Shown in pieces: positions 62,823-64,000 of a DNA stretch of 64,000 nucleotides. The notes under the pieces are model-generated. The model worked only from the letters and a program-made list of their open reading frames with translations. It did no database searches and was not told the DNA's origin. The DNA lies in contig JAEWTW010000023.1 of NCBI GenBank assembly GCA_023397655.1, positions 24,745-88,744 of the forward strand, written 5' to 3'. The position numbers and the translations under genes were made by a program. Source of the DNA: Bacillota bacterium (GTDB lineage Bacteria > Bacillota > Clostridia > Christensenellales > SZUA-584). Position 1 is the stretch's first letter. Each line of letters begins with the position of its first letter.

Positions 62823-63710
62823 ATGGACTTCGAATATTTCATGAGAATGGCCATCAAAGAAGCAACAACCAGCCTTCAAGAAGGCAACAACGGCTTTGGT
62901 GCTGTGGTTATAAAAGATGGACAGGTTATTGCTTCAGCGCACGACAGGGAGGACATTGAAGGCGACCCCACATCTCACGCGGAAATGAACGCAATAAGAG
63001 AAGCCAGCCGGAAGCTTGGCAAGAAGCTTGATGGCTGTATGCTGATAAGCACCCACGAGCCTTGCCCGATGTGCGCTTCCGCTGCAGTCTGGTCGGGAAT
63101 CACAGCTGTCGCATATGGCTGTTCCATTAAGCAGACTCTTTCGCAGGGCAGAAAACGCATCGACATTCCCTGTACGGAAATTTTCAATAGAGCAGGGGTG
63201 GACATCAAGGTCTATGATGGTATTTTGAGTTTCGAATGCTCGGTTCTGTACCGGAACGATGTCAGAACGGAAATCAAGCAGCTTCGGAATGCTGATGACA
63301 ACAGACTTCGTGAATACAACGAGGAATCTGCCCGCAAGAGAACAGCGTGGTTTCAGGAAAACAAAGCCCGCTTCGAATTCATATCATCGGATTTACTGGA
63401 TTCAGGTTACCGTCTTCTGCTTGAACGCTTTGGCATTTCGCCCGATGAAGCGACCATCGTGCACAAAACGGCGGACAGAATCGTGTTCCATTCAAAAAAC
63501 TTCTGCCCGACTCTGGAAGCATGCCGAATACTTAGCCTGGATACCCGGCATGTCTGCAAGCTGCTGAATGAAAATTCTACCGACGTTTTGCTCAAACAGA
63601 TAGACCGCACGCTTTGCTTTTCGAGAAACTACGATAAATTGAGGCCGTATGAAGCATACTGTGAAGAGATGATCAGCATCATCGACGGCCGAAACGACGC
63701 ATCTTTATAA
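62823..63710 (+). CDS. Nucleoside/cytidine deaminase-like protein with extra C-terminal domain
   Basis: Residues 1-145 form a zinc-dependent CDA-fold deaminase: SHAEMNA (His52, Glu54) and EPCPMCA (Cys81, Cys84) are intact. Guanine, cytosine and tRNA adenosine deaminases share this fold. Residues 150-295 form an extra region I do not recognise, with cysteines at 228, 234, 245, 265 and 280 (NFCPTLEACRIL, DTRHVCKLL). GGGGTG lies upstream of the ATG. Composition is less GC-rich than its neighbours. Confidence 0.8.
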   Translation: MDFEYFMRMAIKEATTSLQEGNNGFGAVVIKDGQVIASAHDREDIEGDPTSHAEMNAIREASRKLGKKLDGCMLISTHEPCPMCASAAVWSGITAVAYGCSIKQTLSQGRKRIDIPCTEIFNRAGVDIKVYDGILSFECSVLYRNDVRTEIKQLRNADDNRLREYNEESARKRTAWFQENKARFEFISSDLLDSGYRLLLERFGISPDEATIVHKTADRIVFHSKNFCPTLEACRILSLDTRHVCKLLNENSTDVLLKQIDRTLCFSRNYDKLRPYEAYCEEMISIIDGRNDASL

Positions 63711-63927
63711 CGCGAATCAGAATTCTTCCACCGCAGGCATGGTCAATACAAAAATGGTTAAGGATGTCGAAGACAGAATTATCACAGAGGTTATGCGCGC
63801 ATTGACGCATTGGCTCAAATCAAAGTTCAATACAAGCGCTGGACAAACTATCGTCGGCATATAAAAACAGGTCATTTTATGTGAAGTGGGCGAACAGACA
63901 AATTGAAAACTGACATTATCTAATCAC

Positions 63928-63953
63928 AAAAAGGCTGTACCTGAAGCACAGCC
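63928..63953 (-). terminator. Terminator at the window edge
   Basis: GGCTGT and ACAGCC pair across a nine-base loop and are followed by five T residues on the minus strand. It would end transcription of the gene entering from the right edge. Confidence 0.7.
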
Positions 63954-63970
63954 CTCATCTTCCTATCGCT

Positions 63971-64000
63971 TCACAGCCAAGGCAGCAGCACTTTTTCGCT
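63971..64000 (-). CDS. Possible C-terminal end of a gene outside the window
   Basis: Nine codons ending VLLPWL and a TGA stop are open to the edge, and the terminator at 63928-63953 lies just beyond. The supporting evidence is this position only; no family can be named from nine residues. Confidence 0.35.
   Translation of the reverse strand, partial: SEKVLLPWL

Noticed and set aside
63739..63864. A 41-codon open frame after the deaminase
   Set aside because: It has only a weak ribosome site and no recognisable family; it could be a remnant or chance frame.

Overview
The window looks like chromosomal DNA from a fairly GC-rich member of the class Clostridia (Firmicutes). The signs are a PolC-type replicative polymerase, the SCIFF peptide with its radical SAM maturase, SigH, HemZ, DivIVA/SepF division factors, a T-box leader, a TPP riboswitch, and Firmicutes-style promoters and AGGAGG ribosome binding sites. 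At least eight genes appear to start with TTG behind a good ribosome binding site. I see no tRNA, rRNA, CRISPR array, prophage or intact insertion sequence. Nearly all genes from 1 to 47.7 kb lie on the minus strand; 48 to 56 kb is mostly plus; the right end is mixed. || Layout. (1) 0-3.8 kb: plsX-acpP-rnc and the DUF177-rpmF pair, separated by a single plus-strand RmlC-like gene that looks inserted. (2) 3.8-13.4 kb: hemZ, an MBL hydrolase, dtd, rel and recJ in overlapping order, then secD-secF. (3) 13.5-27.3 kb: a malic enzyme, then the conserved run rpsB-tsf-pyrH-frr-(PASTA orphan)-uppS-cdsA-dxr-rseP-ispG-polC, joining translation, UMP synthesis, isoprenoid and phospholipid precursors and replication. 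(4) 27.3-33.5 kb: a glycolipid-type glycosyltransferase with a flippase-like membrane protein, then DivIVA, SepF, YggS and an HlyD-like envelope protein. (5) 33.6-35.6 kb: a partner-switching sigma module (STAS, degenerate RsbW-like, SigB/F/G-type sigma, canonical HATPase). (6) 35.6-41.6 kb: an oxidoreductase, a lipase-like hydrolase, an orphan GlpP, a gamma carbonic anhydrase, the SCIFF pair and a TIGR04086 membrane protein. (7) 41.7-45.9 kb: a four-gene oxidative pentose phosphate operon, gnd-zwf-cyclase-hypothetical. (8) 46-48 kb: an AMP-dependent acyl-CoA synthetase behind a T-box leader. (9) 48-50.6 kb: transporters (AEC, split TSUP) and an AT-rich orphan membrane protein. (10) 50.6-53.8 kb: mrnC-thyX-rlmB-yacP-sigH. 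(11) 53.8-59.5 kb: small accessory genes (NTF2-like, Zn-ribbon membrane protein, Cys-motif MarR, SDR, HD nucleotidase, membrane transglutaminase, membrane-bound XRE regulator). (12) 59.6-62.7 kb: a TPP-riboswitch-controlled thiamine-precursor ABC transporter. (13) 62.8 kb to the end: a cytidine deaminase-like protein with an unrecognised C-terminal region. || Most of the window is conserved housekeeping DNA. The observations most worth following are the T-box, with a likely leucine specifier, in front of an acyl-CoA synthetase; the cyclase-family enzyme translationally coupled to zwf in an operon lacking a 6-phosphogluconolactonase; the free-standing PASTA domain between frr and uppS; the sigma module with one degenerate and one canonical HATPase; and the deaminase fusion. 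I do not see an obvious defence system or a clearly novel multi-gene machine.
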